DNA of 64,000 bases from Paraburkholderia heleia NBRC 101817 (GTDB lineage Bacteria; Pseudomonadota; Gammaproteobacteria; Burkholderiales; Burkholderiaceae), in the NCBI RefSeq assembly GCF_000739775.1, contig NZ_BBJH01000038.1, positions 40,614-104,613 on the forward strand, written 5' to 3'. The notes beneath the pieces were generated by a model. It was not told the origin of the DNA. It searched no databases and saw nothing but the letters and a program-made list of their open reading frames with translations. This document shows positions 17,819 to 28,539 of the stretch, in pieces. The first letter of the stretch is position 1. Every line of letters starts with the position of its first letter. Made by a program: the position numbers and the translations under genes.

Positions 17819-17894
17819 TGGTGGGTGCTGAGAGGCTCGAACTCCCGACCTACGCCTTGTAAGGGCGCCGCTCTACCAACTGAGCTAAGCACCC
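17819..17894 (-). tRNA. tRNA-Val (TAC)
   Basis: A 76-nt cloverleaf has acceptor stem GGGTGCT/AGCACCC, a D arm TAGCTCAGTTGGTAGAGC, anticodon loop CTTACAA giving TAC, and encoded CCA. It lies downstream of hupB and is probably cotranscribed with tRNA-Asp. Confidence 0.97.
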
Positions 17895-17966
17895 AGCTTC
17901 ATGCTTTCCTGCGCTGTTTCCGGCACTGCGACTTCTGCTGCGCCACCTTATCAGGTAGCGAGCCCG

Positions 17967-18239
17967 CTAGTTTAGCGCATCCTTCAGCGCTTTGCCAGGC
18001 CTAAATTTGGGCACCTTCGCGGCCTTGATCTTGATCGCATCGCCAGTGCGCGGATTGCGGCCCGTGCGCGCCGTGCGCTTGCCGACGGCAAACGTGCCGA
18101 AGCCGACGAGCGTGACCGAGCCGCCCTTCTTGAGCGTGCCTTTGACGCCGCCGATCACGGCGTCGAGTGCGCGTCCCGCAGCCGCTTTCGAAATGTCGGC
18201 TTGTTGCGCGATATGGTCGATCAATTCCGTTTTGTTCAT
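17967..18239 (-). CDS. hupB: DNA-binding protein HU-beta
   Basis: HU is an abundant nucleoid protein that bends DNA as a dimer. The product is 90 aa, exactly family size. It begins MNKTELIDHIA and contains GFGTFAVGKRTARTGRNPRTG, the DNA-embracing beta arm, including the invariant RNP motif. It sits after lon on the same strand, the standard lon-hupB order, but has its own strong promoter. Confidence 0.97.
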   Translation of the reverse strand: MNKTELIDHIAQQADISKAAAGRALDAVIGGVKGTLKKGGSVTLVGFGTFAVGKRTARTGRNPRTGDAIKIKAAKVPKFRPGKALKDALN

Positions 18240-18327
18240 TCCAGCCCCCGAGAATGTGTTTGGGCAAACGTAAGAAAGAAGGTCAACTTATTGGATAGAG
18301 ATCCCCCGCGTAGAGCGGGGCCCGCTC

Positions 18328-18356
18328 ATTTAACGGGGCCGAAAGTGCGGTGTCAA
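18328..18356 (-). promoter_or_regulatory. Strong sigma70-type promoter of hupB
   Basis: On the minus strand a perfect TTGACA (18351-18356) and TTAAAT (18328-18333) are separated by exactly 17 bp. Transcription would begin about 82 bp before the hupB ATG, leaving a leader with a GC-rich hairpin. Confidence 0.82.
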
Positions 18357-18465
18357 GCGGGGTTGAGCCTGATTCGGCGCGGGATTCGAGGGAACATTCG
18401 AGGGAGTCTTCGAACATGTGGGAAAAGACCGCTGGTTGTCATCACAACGTCAAGAATCGTGGCGC

Positions 18466-18499
18466 AAAGAAAAAGCCCGCGGTGTATGCCGCGGGCTTT
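18466..18499 (-). terminator. lon terminator
   Basis: An AAAGCCCGCGG / CCGCGGGCTTT stem with a 6-nt loop is followed on the minus strand by TTTTTCTTT. Confidence 0.88.
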
Positions 18500-18552
18500 G
18501 GGGATCCAACGCGCCGCGCCTGAGCGCGGCTTGTCGAAGGTGTACTGAAGGC

Positions 18553-20979
<2,427 letters not shown>

Positions 20980-21012
20980 TTCATTTCCCCATGAGTGGAA
21001 TCAATTGTTCGG

Positions 21013-21041
21013 TAATTGAGGCCTGAGATACCGATTGCAAG
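21013..21041 (-). promoter_or_regulatory. Candidate sigma32-type promoter of lon
   Basis: On the minus strand CTTGCAA (21035-21041) and CCTCAATTA (21013-21021) are 13 bp apart, close to the heat-shock pattern CTTGAA-N(11-16)-CCCCATNT. The predicted start is roughly 30 bp before the lon ATG. lon is a classical heat-shock gene, which supports the reading. Confidence 0.55.
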
Positions 21042-21106
21042 CCTCGCGCGTGTGGGAAAAGTTCAGTGACTCCAAAATAGTGCGCCATCGACCACAAGAC
21101 TAAACG

Positions 21107-21145
21107 AAAAAGCCGTTCATCCCATTGTATGAACGGCCTTTTTCC
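21107..21145. terminator. clpX terminator
   Basis: A GCCGTTCAT / ATGAACGGC stem with an 8-nt loop is flanked by A and T runs on both sides. On the minus strand it follows clpX and insulates the lon promoter. Confidence 0.88.
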
Positions 21146-21170
21146 GGAACTCTTTAGCCGATCACCACCA

Positions 21171-22442
21171 TCAGTTCGACCCTGCAACCTTCGGAGCGTC
21201 TTCGTAGATCAAGAGCGGTTTGCCGTCGCCGTCGATCACGTTGTCGTCGATGATCACCTTGCTCACGCCCTTCATGGCCGGCAGCTCGTACATCACGTCG
21301 AGCAACGCCTGCTCCAGGATCGAGCGCAGGCCGCGGGCCCCGGTCTTGCGGCGGATCGCCTTGCGGGCGACGGCCTGCAGGGCGGCCGGACGAATTTCCA
21401 GCTCCACGCGCTCCATGTTGAAGAGCTTGTGGTACTGCTTGACGAGCGCATTCTTCGGCTCGACCAGAATCTTCATGAGCGCGGCTTCGTCGAGCTTGCC
21501 GAGCGTGGCGACCACGGGCAGACGGCCGATCAGCTCGGGAATCAGGCCGAACTTGATCAGGTCTTCCGGTTCCGTTTCGCGCAGCACTTCGCCCGTGTCG
21601 CGCTCCTGCTTGCTCTTCACGCTCGCGCCGAAGCCAATGCCGGTCTTTTCCGTGCGGTCGGTGATGACCTTCTCCAGCCCGTCGAACGCGCCGCCGCAAA
21701 TGAACAGGATATTGGTCGTGTCGACCTGGATGAAATCCTGGTTCGGATGCTTGCGGCCGCCCTGCGGCGGCACCGAGGCCATCGTGCCCTCGACGAGCTT
21801 GAGCAGCGCCTGCTGCACGCCCTCGCCGGAAACGTCGCGCGTGATCGACGGGTTGTCCGACTTGCGGCTGATCTTGTCGATTTCGTCGATATAGACGATG
21901 CCGCGCTGGGCCTTGTCGACCTCGTAATTGCAGTTCTGCAGCAGCTTCTGAATGATGTTCTCGACGTCTTCGCCCACGTAACCGGCTTCGGTCAGCGTGG
22001 TGGCGTCGGCGATCACGAACGGCACGTTCAGAAGGCGCGCGAGCGTCTGCGCGAGCAGCGTCTTGCCCGAGCCCGTGGGCCCGATCAAGAGGATGTTGCT
22101 CTTCGAGAGTTCGACGTCGTCCTTCTTGTCGAGGTGCTTCAAACGCTTGTAGTGGTTGTACACCGCCACTGCGAGAATCTTCTTCGCGCGTTCCTGGCCG
22201 ATCACGTACTGGTCGAGGATGTCGCGGATCTCCTGCGGGCTCGGCAGGTCCGAGCGCGACAGCGCCGCGTCGACGCCCGCACCGGCGGCTTCGTCGCGAA
22301 TGATCTCGTTGCACAAGTCGATGCATTCATCGCAGATGAATACCGACGGACCAGCGATGAGCTTTTTCACCTCATGCTGGCTCTTGCCGCAGAACGAGCA
22401 ATACAACAGCTTCTCGCTGTTAGAACCTTTCTTGTCCGCCAT
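21171..22442 (-). CDS. clpX: ATP-dependent Clp protease ATP-binding subunit ClpX
   Basis: ClpX is the AAA+ unfoldase that feeds substrates to ClpP. The product is 423 aa. The N-terminal zinc-binding domain has CSFCGKS...CDECIDLC, and the AAA+ module has Walker A IGPTGSGKTLLAQTLA, pore loop GYVGED, Walker B YIDEIDKI and IGF-type loop (TGIGFGA) that docks on ClpP. It lies downstream of clpP with a 252-bp gap, and ends at a strong terminator. Confidence 0.98.
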   Translation of the reverse strand: MADKKGSNSEKLLYCSFCGKSQHEVKKLIAGPSVFICDECIDLCNEIIRDEAAGAGVDAALSRSDLPSPQEIRDILDQYVIGQERAKKILAVAVYNHYKRLKHLDKKDDVELSKSNILLIGPTGSGKTLLAQTLARLLNVPFVIADATTLTEAGYVGEDVENIIQKLLQNCNYEVDKAQRGIVYIDEIDKISRKSDNPSITRDVSGEGVQQALLKLVEGTMASVPPQGGRKHPNQDFIQVDTTNILFICGGAFDGLEKVITDRTEKTGIGFGASVKSKQERDTGEVLRETEPEDLIKFGLIPELIGRLPVVATLGKLDEAALMKILVEPKNALVKQYHKLFNMERVELEIRPAALQAVARKAIRRKTGARGLRSILEQALLDVMYELPAMKGVSKVIIDDNVIDGDGKPLLIYEDAPKVAGSN

Positions 22443-22694
22443 GGATAAATGAGCCTCCGGACACTCTGTTACATGATACGCCGTTTCCCCCGGCGAGGCC
22501 GGAGGGTGCGTGAACCGCTTGCTGTGACGGCGTTGGGGGCCGCAGGCCGCGAAGCGCGTTTGCCGATTATTTCACAAGGTCTGCGCGGCGTCGGCTATCC
22601 CCTTTTGTACGGGGGCCGAGCTGTTCCTTTACCTGCCTTTGCCGCGGCTTGCGCGCCCTTCGCAGGGTCGGACGCGCAAAACCGCTCGCGCAGT

Positions 22695-23357
22695 TCAGGG
22701 ACGCTTGTGCAGGACCTGGTCGACGAGACCGTACGCCTGGGCGTCGTCGCCCGACATGAAATTGTCGCGATCCGTGTCGCGCGCAATGCGCTCGACCGGC
22801 TGACCCGTATGATGCGCGAGCAACTGGTTCAGGCGCTCCTTCAGATACAGGATTTCGCGAGCCTGGATTTCGATGTCCGAAGCCTGGCCGCGCGCGCCGC
22901 CGAGCGGCTGGTGAATCATCACGCGCGAGTTCGGCAGCGCGAAACGCTTGCCCCTGGCCCCCGACGCCAGCAGGAACGCGCCCATGCTGGCCGCGAGGCC
23001 CATACAAAGGGTCGAAACATCCGGCTTGATGAACTGCATCGTGTCGTAAATCGCCATGCCGGCCGACACCGAGCCACCGGGGCTGTTGATGTACAGGCTG
23101 ATGTCCTTGTCCGGATTTTCGCTTTCGAGGAACAACAGCTGGGCGACCACGAGGTTGGCCGTCTGGTCGTTCACTTCGCCGACCAGGAACACCACGCGCT
23201 CCTTGAGCAGGCGCGAGTAGATGTCGTAGGAGCGTTCGCCGCGGCCGCTCGTTTCGACGACGATCGGCACGAGGCCGAGCGCCTGCGGGTCGAAATCCCG
23301 CGACGAGTGGGAGGTCAACGTATCCAGCGATTGAGCGCGAATGGTCATGCGGTGCAT
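22695..23357 (-). CDS. clpP: ATP-dependent Clp protease proteolytic subunit
   Basis: ClpP is a serine protease that forms a tetradecamer and works with ClpX. The product is 220 aa including a short N-terminal extension that is usually trimmed. The catalytic triad is readable as Ser124 (GLAASMGAFLL), His149 (RVMIHQPLGG) and Asp198 (DTDRDNFMS), matching Escherichia coli spacing. The start could also be the Met four codons in. Order tig-clpP-clpX-lon is conserved. Confidence 0.97.
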   Translation of the reverse strand: MHRMTIRAQSLDTLTSHSSRDFDPQALGLVPIVVETSGRGERSYDIYSRLLKERVVFLVGEVNDQTANLVVAQLLFLESENPDKDISLYINSPGGSVSAGMAIYDTMQFIKPDVSTLCMGLAASMGAFLLASGARGKRFALPNSRVMIHQPLGGARGQASDIEIQAREILYLKERLNQLLAHHTGQPVERIARDTDRDNFMSGDDAQAYGLVDQVLHKRP

Positions 23358-23450
23358 CCTTGTCTGGAAAAGTTCTTCTATATACCCGTATGGCGACGGA
23401 CCCCGGTCAAATCAACCACACGGACAGCATGGCTAAAACCTGCGGATGCA

Positions 23451-23496
23451 AAAACGGCGTGCTGGCCGTCGGTCGCTCCGACAGCCGGCACGCCGT
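23451..23496 (-). terminator. tig terminator with long stem
   Basis: Arms of 19 nt (beginning ACGGCGTGC on each strand, 17 or 18 positions paired) enclose a 5-nt loop, and on the minus strand the hairpin runs into TTTTTGC. Confidence 0.8.
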
Positions 23497-23507
23497 AGCG
23501 GGCAGTT

Positions 23508-24854
23508 TTAAGCCTGCGCCGTCGCGCTTGCCAGTTCTTCGAAGCTCACTTGCTTGTCCGTCACCTTGGCCTTGCCGAGCACGAAGTCCACGACGTTCGA
23601 TTCGACGACATAGGCTTCCATTTCGGCCAGACGTTGCTGGTTGGAATAATACCAGCGCACGACTTCCTTCGGGTCCTCATAGCTTTTCGCGAACTCGTCG
23701 ACTTCGGCACGGATCTGCTCCGGCTTCGCTTCAAGGCTGTTGGCCTTCACGAGTTCGGCGAGCACGAGGCCGAGCTTCACGCGGCGCTCGGCTTGTTCCT
23801 TGAACATTTCGGCCGGAATCGGTGCGTCCTTGGCGTTGGGCACGCCGCGCTGCGTGAGGTCGGCGCGCGCCATTTCGACGAGGCGTTGCTGATCCTGCTC
23901 GACGAGCGCGTTCGGCACGTCGAGTTCGGCGATCTTCAGGAGCGCGTCCATCACCTGGTTCTTGACGATGGACTGGGTGCGGCGCTTCGCTTCGCGCTCG
24001 AGGTTGTCCTTGATTTCGGCACGCATCTTCACGAGGTCGCCGTCGGCGATGCCGAGCGACTTCGCGAATTCAGCATCGATTTCCGGCAGGTGCGGCCACT
24101 CGATCTGCTGCATCGTGATCGTGAACTGCGCCGTCTTGCCGGCGACGTCCTTGCCGTGATAGTCCTCGGGGAACGCGAGGTCGAATTCGCGCGACTCGCC
24201 CTTCTTCAGGCCGACTGCCGCCTTTTCGAATTCCGGCAGCATGCGGCCTTCGCCCAGCACGAACGCGAAGCCTTCCGCGGTGCCGCCCTGGAACGCGACG
24301 CCGTCGATCTTGCCGACGAAGTCGACGGTCACGCGGTCGCCTTCCTTCGCCGCGGTGTCGGCGCCGCCGTCACCGTGCTCGCCCGCTTCGCCGCGAGCGT
24401 GGAAATGCACGCGCTGCTTGCGCAGGATGTCGAGCGTGCGGTCGATTTCGGCTTCGGAGATGGTCGTGGTCGTGCGCTCGATTTCGGCGGTCGCGACGTC
24501 GCCGAGCTTCACTTCCGGGTAGACCTCGAAGGTCGCGTCGAACGCGTAGTCGCCTTCGGTGGCTTCCGATTTCGGCGCGAAGCTCGGCTGGCCGGCAACG
24601 CGCAGGTTCTCGGCGCGGCTGATGTCGAAGAATTCCTTGCCGACCTTGTCGCTCAGGACTTCGGCCTCGACCTGGCCCGAATACTGCTGCGTGACCATCT
24701 TGAGCGGCACCTTGCCCGGACGGAAGCCCGGCATGCGCACGTTCTTCGCGAGTTTACGGATGCGCGAATCGATTTCTTTCTGCACGGCGTCCTTCGGCAG
24801 GGAAATCGTCACGCGGCGTTCGAGCTTGCCGAGGTTTTCAACAACGTTAGCCAT
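23508..24854 (-). CDS. tig: Trigger factor
   Basis: Trigger factor is the ribosome-bound chaperone and prolyl isomerase that receives nascent chains. The product is 448 aa, with an N-terminal ribosome-binding domain carrying the signature FRPGKVPLKMV (about 45-56), an FKBP-type PPIase domain (about 165-255, GDRVTVDFVGKIDGVAF...FAFVLGEGRMLPEFE) and a helical C-terminal arm domain. The His/Gly-rich insert EAGEHGDGGAD (about 152-162) just before the PPIase domain is slightly unusual. The start at 24854 (MANVVENLGK) is family-typical; the frame stays open upstream. Confidence 0.97.
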   Translation of the reverse strand: MANVVENLGKLERRVTISLPKDAVQKEIDSRIRKLAKNVRMPGFRPGKVPLKMVTQQYSGQVEAEVLSDKVGKEFFDISRAENLRVAGQPSFAPKSEATEGDYAFDATFEVYPEVKLGDVATAEIERTTTTISEAEIDRTLDILRKQRVHFHARGEAGEHGDGGADTAAKEGDRVTVDFVGKIDGVAFQGGTAEGFAFVLGEGRMLPEFEKAAVGLKKGESREFDLAFPEDYHGKDVAGKTAQFTITMQQIEWPHLPEIDAEFAKSLGIADGDLVKMRAEIKDNLEREAKRRTQSIVKNQVMDALLKIAELDVPNALVEQDQQRLVEMARADLTQRGVPNAKDAPIPAEMFKEQAERRVKLGLVLAELVKANSLEAKPEQIRAEVDEFAKSYEDPKEVVRWYYSNQQRLAEMEAYVVESNVVDFVLGKAKVTDKQVSFEELASATAQA

Positions 24855-25281
24855 GGCTTCAATCGTCCTAAAATTGTTCGAGCGAATCAGTAATCTGTGG
24901 TCTTTGCGAGCCGCGGTCCGCGTGGGGCCCGCTGGGGTCAACCAGGGCCCGGCAACCCGCTTTGGAGCTGAACGCAGGCGCATCGTGCGCCGCTCAACAG
25001 CGCCGAAACGGGCGGCTTGCGGTGCGGTCCGTCAAAAGAGCCAAGTATTTTAGCAAACTATTTCCCGGTCCCACTGGAATTGCCGTTTGAGTGTGCCATG
25101 AGCCCGCTTTTGACCCGGTTTTGGCCCGCTTTTGCGCCGCCACGAGCCTGAAATGCGCTCCGATGCGCGTTATCGCAGCGCCGTTATCCAGCGCACGCGG
25201 CGAGGCTGTTAAGCTTAGGCTCGCGCCGGACGCCCCGCCGGCCGCAGCCGCTCCCAACACCATTCTTCCAGCAGAGACACC
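24855..25281. other. 427-bp divergent gap (tig / glycerate kinase)
   Basis: On the minus strand an extended -10-like TGCTAAAAT (about 25049-25057) is a candidate tig promoter without a clear -35. The rest is GC-rich with no ORF I can support and no RNA gene. Confidence 0.4.
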
Positions 25282-26439
25282 ATGCCGAATTCGTCGACTG
25301 ACGCTCCCGTTATCGTCATTGCTCCTGACTCTTTCAAAGGCTCGCTCAGCGCGGACGGGGTCGCCGCCGCGATCGCCGAGGGCATCCGCCGTGTGCGCGC
25401 CGACGCCGACATCCGCATCCGCCCCATGGCGGACGGCGGCGAAGGCACGCTCGACGCGATGCTGTCGATGGGCGGCGAGCGCCGCGTCCTCACCGTGCAA
25501 GGCGCAGCGGGCCCGAAGCGCGACGCCGCGGTGGGCCTGCTGCACGACGGCAGCGCAATCGTCGAAACCGCCGAGATCGTCGGCATCACGGACCCGGTGG
25601 GCATGAGCGTACCGGTCGACGCGCGCAGCACGCGCGGCATGGGCGAAGCGATCCGCGCGCTGCTCGACGAAGGCGTGCGGCGCTTTTACGTGGCGCTCGG
25701 CGGCAGCAGCACCAATGACGCCGGCGCGGGACTGCTCGCGGGCCTCGGCCTGCAACTCTTCGACGCCGCCGGCAAGCTGCTCGAGCCCACGCCGCAAGCG
25801 CTCGCACATGTAGCGCGCGTGGACGTTTCCGGGCTCGACGAGCGGCTTCGCGAGGCATCGTTCGTCGGCATGTCGGACGTGGACAATCCGCTCACGGGCG
25901 AGCATGGCGCAACCGCCGTGTTCGGCCCGCAAAAAGGCGTGACGCCCGGGCAGGTTGCGCCGATCGACGCGGCGCTCGGCCGTTTCGCCGATCTGCTCGA
26001 AGCGGCGCTCGGCCGTCGCGTGCGCGACGAAGCAGGTTCCGGCGCGGCCGGCGGCCTGGGCTTTGCGCTGCGCATGCTCGGCGCGAGCTTCGAGCCCGGC
26101 GCCGAGGTCGTTGCGCGCACCATCGGTCTGGACGAAGCGCTCGAGCGCGCGGACTGGCTTATCACCGGCGAGGGCCGCTCCGACGTTCAGACACTGCACG
26201 GCAAGGCGCCGTTCATTGCCTGCCGCCACGCCGCGGCTGCGGGCGTGCCGGCCACGCTGCTCTCAGGTGCCGTGGACGCAGCCGCCCTGCCGCGGCTCGC
26301 GGAGCATTTCAGCGGCTGCTTCTCGCCCGCGCCGGGCCCCATTACGCTCGAAACCGCGATTCGCGACGCCGCACGCCTGCTCGCCAACGAGGCCGAGCAG
26401 CTCTTCCGCCTCAAATACGCTGCGCGTACATCCAACTAA
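25282..26439 (+). CDS. Glycerate 2-kinase (GarK/GlxK family)
   Basis: This enzyme phosphorylates D-glycerate, joining glyoxylate/tartronate or glucarate breakdown to glycolysis. The product is 385 aa, normal for the family. Motifs include VIAPDSFKGSLSA near the N-terminus, MADGGEGTLDAML (about 50), ALGGSSTNDAGAGLLAGLG (about 140), GPQKGVTPGQ and the C-terminal ITGEGRSDVQTLHGKAP. No glyoxylate carboligase or tartronate reductase gene is adjacent, so the pathway is not settled. It is divergent from tig. Confidence 0.92.
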   Translation: MPNSSTDAPVIVIAPDSFKGSLSADGVAAAIAEGIRRVRADADIRIRPMADGGEGTLDAMLSMGGERRVLTVQGAAGPKRDAAVGLLHDGSAIVETAEIVGITDPVGMSVPVDARSTRGMGEAIRALLDEGVRRFYVALGGSSTNDAGAGLLAGLGLQLFDAAGKLLEPTPQALAHVARVDVSGLDERLREASFVGMSDVDNPLTGEHGATAVFGPQKGVTPGQVAPIDAALGRFADLLEAALGRRVRDEAGSGAAGGLGFALRMLGASFEPGAEVVARTIGLDEALERADWLITGEGRSDVQTLHGKAPFIACRHAAAAGVPATLLSGAVDAAALPRLAEHFSGCFSPAPGPITLETAIRDAARLLANEAEQLFRLKYAARTSN

Positions 26440-26686
26440 CCGCCAGGCAGACCGGCCGGGGCCTGCCGACCCGGCCTCGTTGCCGGAATCCGCTCGGCAG
26501 GATCGCGGCCAGACGCGCGACCTCCGCGCGCCACGCATTCCACAGTAAGCGATTAATAGATTTGTGCACCGTACCGGATGCGCTGGGCAAGGGTTAGGGT
26601 GCGTTGACCCGCGCGCAAGATGGGGCAACAATCATGCAATCGCGACACGTTTCGCGCCCTTCCCAAGCGACCAGACCAGGACTCCC

Positions 26687-27133
26687 ATGAAGGCAAGCAA
26701 AGCCGGACTCGAACAATTCCTCACCTATCGGCTGCATGTCCTGAACAAACTCTCCGAACGTGGCGCGAGCGAACGCTACCAGGCGAAGCTCGGCATCACA
26801 CTTCCGGAGGCTCGGCTCATTGCAGCTGTGGGGGCGTTCGGCCCGTTTTCGGTGATGGAGCTTGCGCGTCACGCGAATCTCGACAAGAGCCAGGCAAGCC
26901 GTGCAGCCGAGGCGCTGATGCGCCGCGGCCTCATGCAGCGCGACACGAGCGAGGAGGACGGACGCCTCGTGCTCGTTTCGCTCACAACCGACGGACGCGC
27001 GCTGTATCGCAAGGTCATGCCCATCGCGCGCAAGTGGAATGTCGACCTCTTCGCGAGCCTCGACGACAAGGAACGCGACGCACTCGCACGTGCGCTCGAC
27101 AAGGTGATCGAAGCCATGCAGACCGAACTGTAA
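26687..27133 (+). CDS. MarR-family transcriptional regulator
   Basis: This is a winged-helix dimeric regulator. The product is 148 aa. The DNA-binding region reads SVMELARHANLDKSQASRAA (recognition helix) followed by the wing RDTSEEDGRLVLVSLT. The effector and targets are unknown; nothing next to it obviously belongs to it. The start MKASKAGLEQF at 26687 follows an AGGA motif 6 bp upstream (CCAGGACTCCC), and upstream in-frame sequence has no family character. Confidence 0.9.
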   Translation: MKASKAGLEQFLTYRLHVLNKLSERGASERYQAKLGITLPEARLIAAVGAFGPFSVMELARHANLDKSQASRAAEALMRRGLMQRDTSEEDGRLVLVSLTTDGRALYRKVMPIARKWNVDLFASLDDKERDALARALDKVIEAMQTEL

Positions 27134-27226
27134 GGCAGTCCGAACGAGCAGAAGCGATAAGCCAAACAGATGGCGGCCGGAATCAAGCCGCCAACGCAAG
27201 CGCTTGGGCGCAGGCGGCGCACAAAC

Positions 27227-27261
27227 AAAAGGCCACGTACCGGCGGGTACATGGCCTTTTT
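27227..27261. terminator. Bidirectional terminator (marR / tRNA-Leu)
   Basis: An interrupted stem AAAAGGCCA-GTAC / GTAC-TGGCCTTTT with a short loop has A and T runs on either side and lies only 3 bp from the tRNA-Leu 3' end. Confidence 0.8.
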
Positions 27262-27264
27262 ATA

Positions 27265-27351
27265 TGGTGCGTGAGGCCGGACTCGAACCGGCACACCCTT
27301 GCGGGCGTCAGGACCTAAACCTGGTGCGTCTACCAATTTCGCCACTCACGC
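27265..27351 (-). tRNA. tRNA-Leu (TAG)
   Basis: An 87-nt class II tRNA has acceptor stem GCGTGAG/CTCACGC, anticodon loop TTTAGGT giving TAG, a long variable arm (ACGCCCGCAAGGGTGT) and encoded CCA. It is a solitary tRNA gene. Confidence 0.96.
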
Positions 27352-27672
27352 GAATGCTTTGCGCTTCGCTTCTTGCGCCCGGCAGGACCCGCTGCGCCCG
27401 CCTGCAGCGCTGATTCATCATGTGCCGGCCGCGCTTCGAGCCAAGCGTCAGAAAGCGCAAGCGCGAGATTCTAACCGATTGACTGGCGCTTGTCTGCATC
27501 CTGAAATCAGTGCGCGACGGGCATGGCAGCGCATCAGGCCGTGCATCGACCGGGGCTCCGATCCGCCCTGCCGGGCCGGCTGAAAGCCGCGCCGATGCTA
27601 GAATCGCGGCTCGACCGTCGCGGCGCGCTCTGGCCGCCGCGCGAGCCGCTTCGCCCCATATCTCCGAACGCC
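27352..27672. other. 321-bp divergent gap (tRNA-Leu / squalene-synthase-like gene)
   Basis: On the minus strand CAGACA (27491-27496) and TAGAAT (27468-27473), 17 bp apart, may drive tRNA-Leu with a leader of about 110 nt. On the plus strand TAGAAT (27599-27604) lies about 70 bp before the next gene. No other feature is evident. Confidence 0.4.
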
Positions 27673-28515
27673 GTGAACTTCGACGACTACTGCCTGCAAA
27701 AGGCGGCGCCCCCTGGTTCGAGCACTTACTATGCGCTGCGTCAGGCACGCGCTGCACGCCAGCCCCTCCTGACCGCCCTCTTCGCGCTGCGCCGCGAACT
27801 CGAGGAAACCGCGAAAGAAACGAGCGATCCCACCGTCGGCCGCACGAAGCTCGCCTGGTGGCAAAAGGAATTGGCCGCGCTCGCCGCGGGCCAACCCGCG
27901 CATCCGGTCACGCAGGCGCTCGCCGCGCATCTCGGCGATGCAAGCGCCGTCTATCCCGATCTGCAGGCGCTGCTCGCCGGCTTCGAGATGGACTTCGAGC
28001 AGGCGCGCTATCTCGATCTGCCGAATCTGCGCCGCTATATGCAGGGCGTGGGCGGCACGTTCGTCTCGCTCGTCGCGCAACTCAGCGCGCGCACCGACGC
28101 CGACCGCCAGGACGCCGCACGCTGGGCCCCCCCGCTCGGCAACGCGTTGATGCTCGCGCAGTTTGTGCCGGAAATCGGCAACGACGCGCGCCATGGCCGC
28201 ATCTACGTGCCCATCGACGAACTGCAGCGCTACGACGTCACTGCCGCCGATCTCATCAACCGGCGCTACAGCGCGGCGTTCACCGAGCTGATGCAGTTCC
28301 AGACCTCGCGCGCGCGCGAATCGGTCCAGGCCGCCCTCGACGCGATTCCCGCTCCGGCGCGGCGCGACCAGCGCACCTTGCGTGCACTCGCGGCGCTCGA
28401 ACTCGCGCTGCTCGACGAAGTCGAGCGCGAAGGGTACCAGGTGCTGCATCAGCAGATCGTGCTCACGCCAGTGCGCAAGCTGTGGATCGCCTGGCGCGCC
28501 GCACGGCGTAGTTGA
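27673..28515 (+). CDS. Squalene/phytoene synthase-fold protein, NDUFAF6-like
   Basis: The sequence belongs to the trans-isoprenyl diphosphate synthase (squalene/phytoene synthase) fold, 280 aa. It shows VGRTKLAWWQKELAAL (about 56-71), GGTFVSLVAQLSA, an IYVPIDELQRYDV segment and a C-terminal KLWIAWRAA. The first Asp-rich metal motif that active squalene and phytoene synthases carry (a DxxxD in the early helices) is not visible; the corresponding helix reads ALRRELEETAKETSDPT. In this it resembles the mitochondrial complex I assembly factor NDUFAF6 as I recall it. The start is a GTG at 27673 (VNFDDYCLQKA); an upstream ATG at 27523 would lie before the candidate -10. No hopanoid or carotenoid genes are nearby. 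Confidence 0.75.
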   Translation: MNFDDYCLQKAAPPGSSTYYALRQARAARQPLLTALFALRRELEETAKETSDPTVGRTKLAWWQKELAALAAGQPAHPVTQALAAHLGDASAVYPDLQALLAGFEMDFEQARYLDLPNLRRYMQGVGGTFVSLVAQLSARTDADRQDAARWAPPLGNALMLAQFVPEIGNDARHGRIYVPIDELQRYDVTAADLINRRYSAAFTELMQFQTSRARESVQAALDAIPAPARRDQRTLRALAALELALLDEVEREGYQVLHQQIVLTPVRKLWIAWRAARRS

Positions 28516-28539
28516 AGTGCCGTGAAGTGCGCGCCCGCG

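Larger units (their letters stand above)
18240..18552. other. 313-bp lon-hupB intergenic region
   Basis: The gap contains the lon terminator, a near-consensus hupB promoter and a GC hairpin in the hupB leader (CCCCGC / GCGGGG, about 18303-18320). I see no ORF. Confidence 0.7.

Noticed and set aside
27265..27351. tRNA-Leu as an integration site for a mobile element
   Set aside because: Neighbouring genes look chromosomal, and I found no integrase gene or repeated tRNA 3' end.
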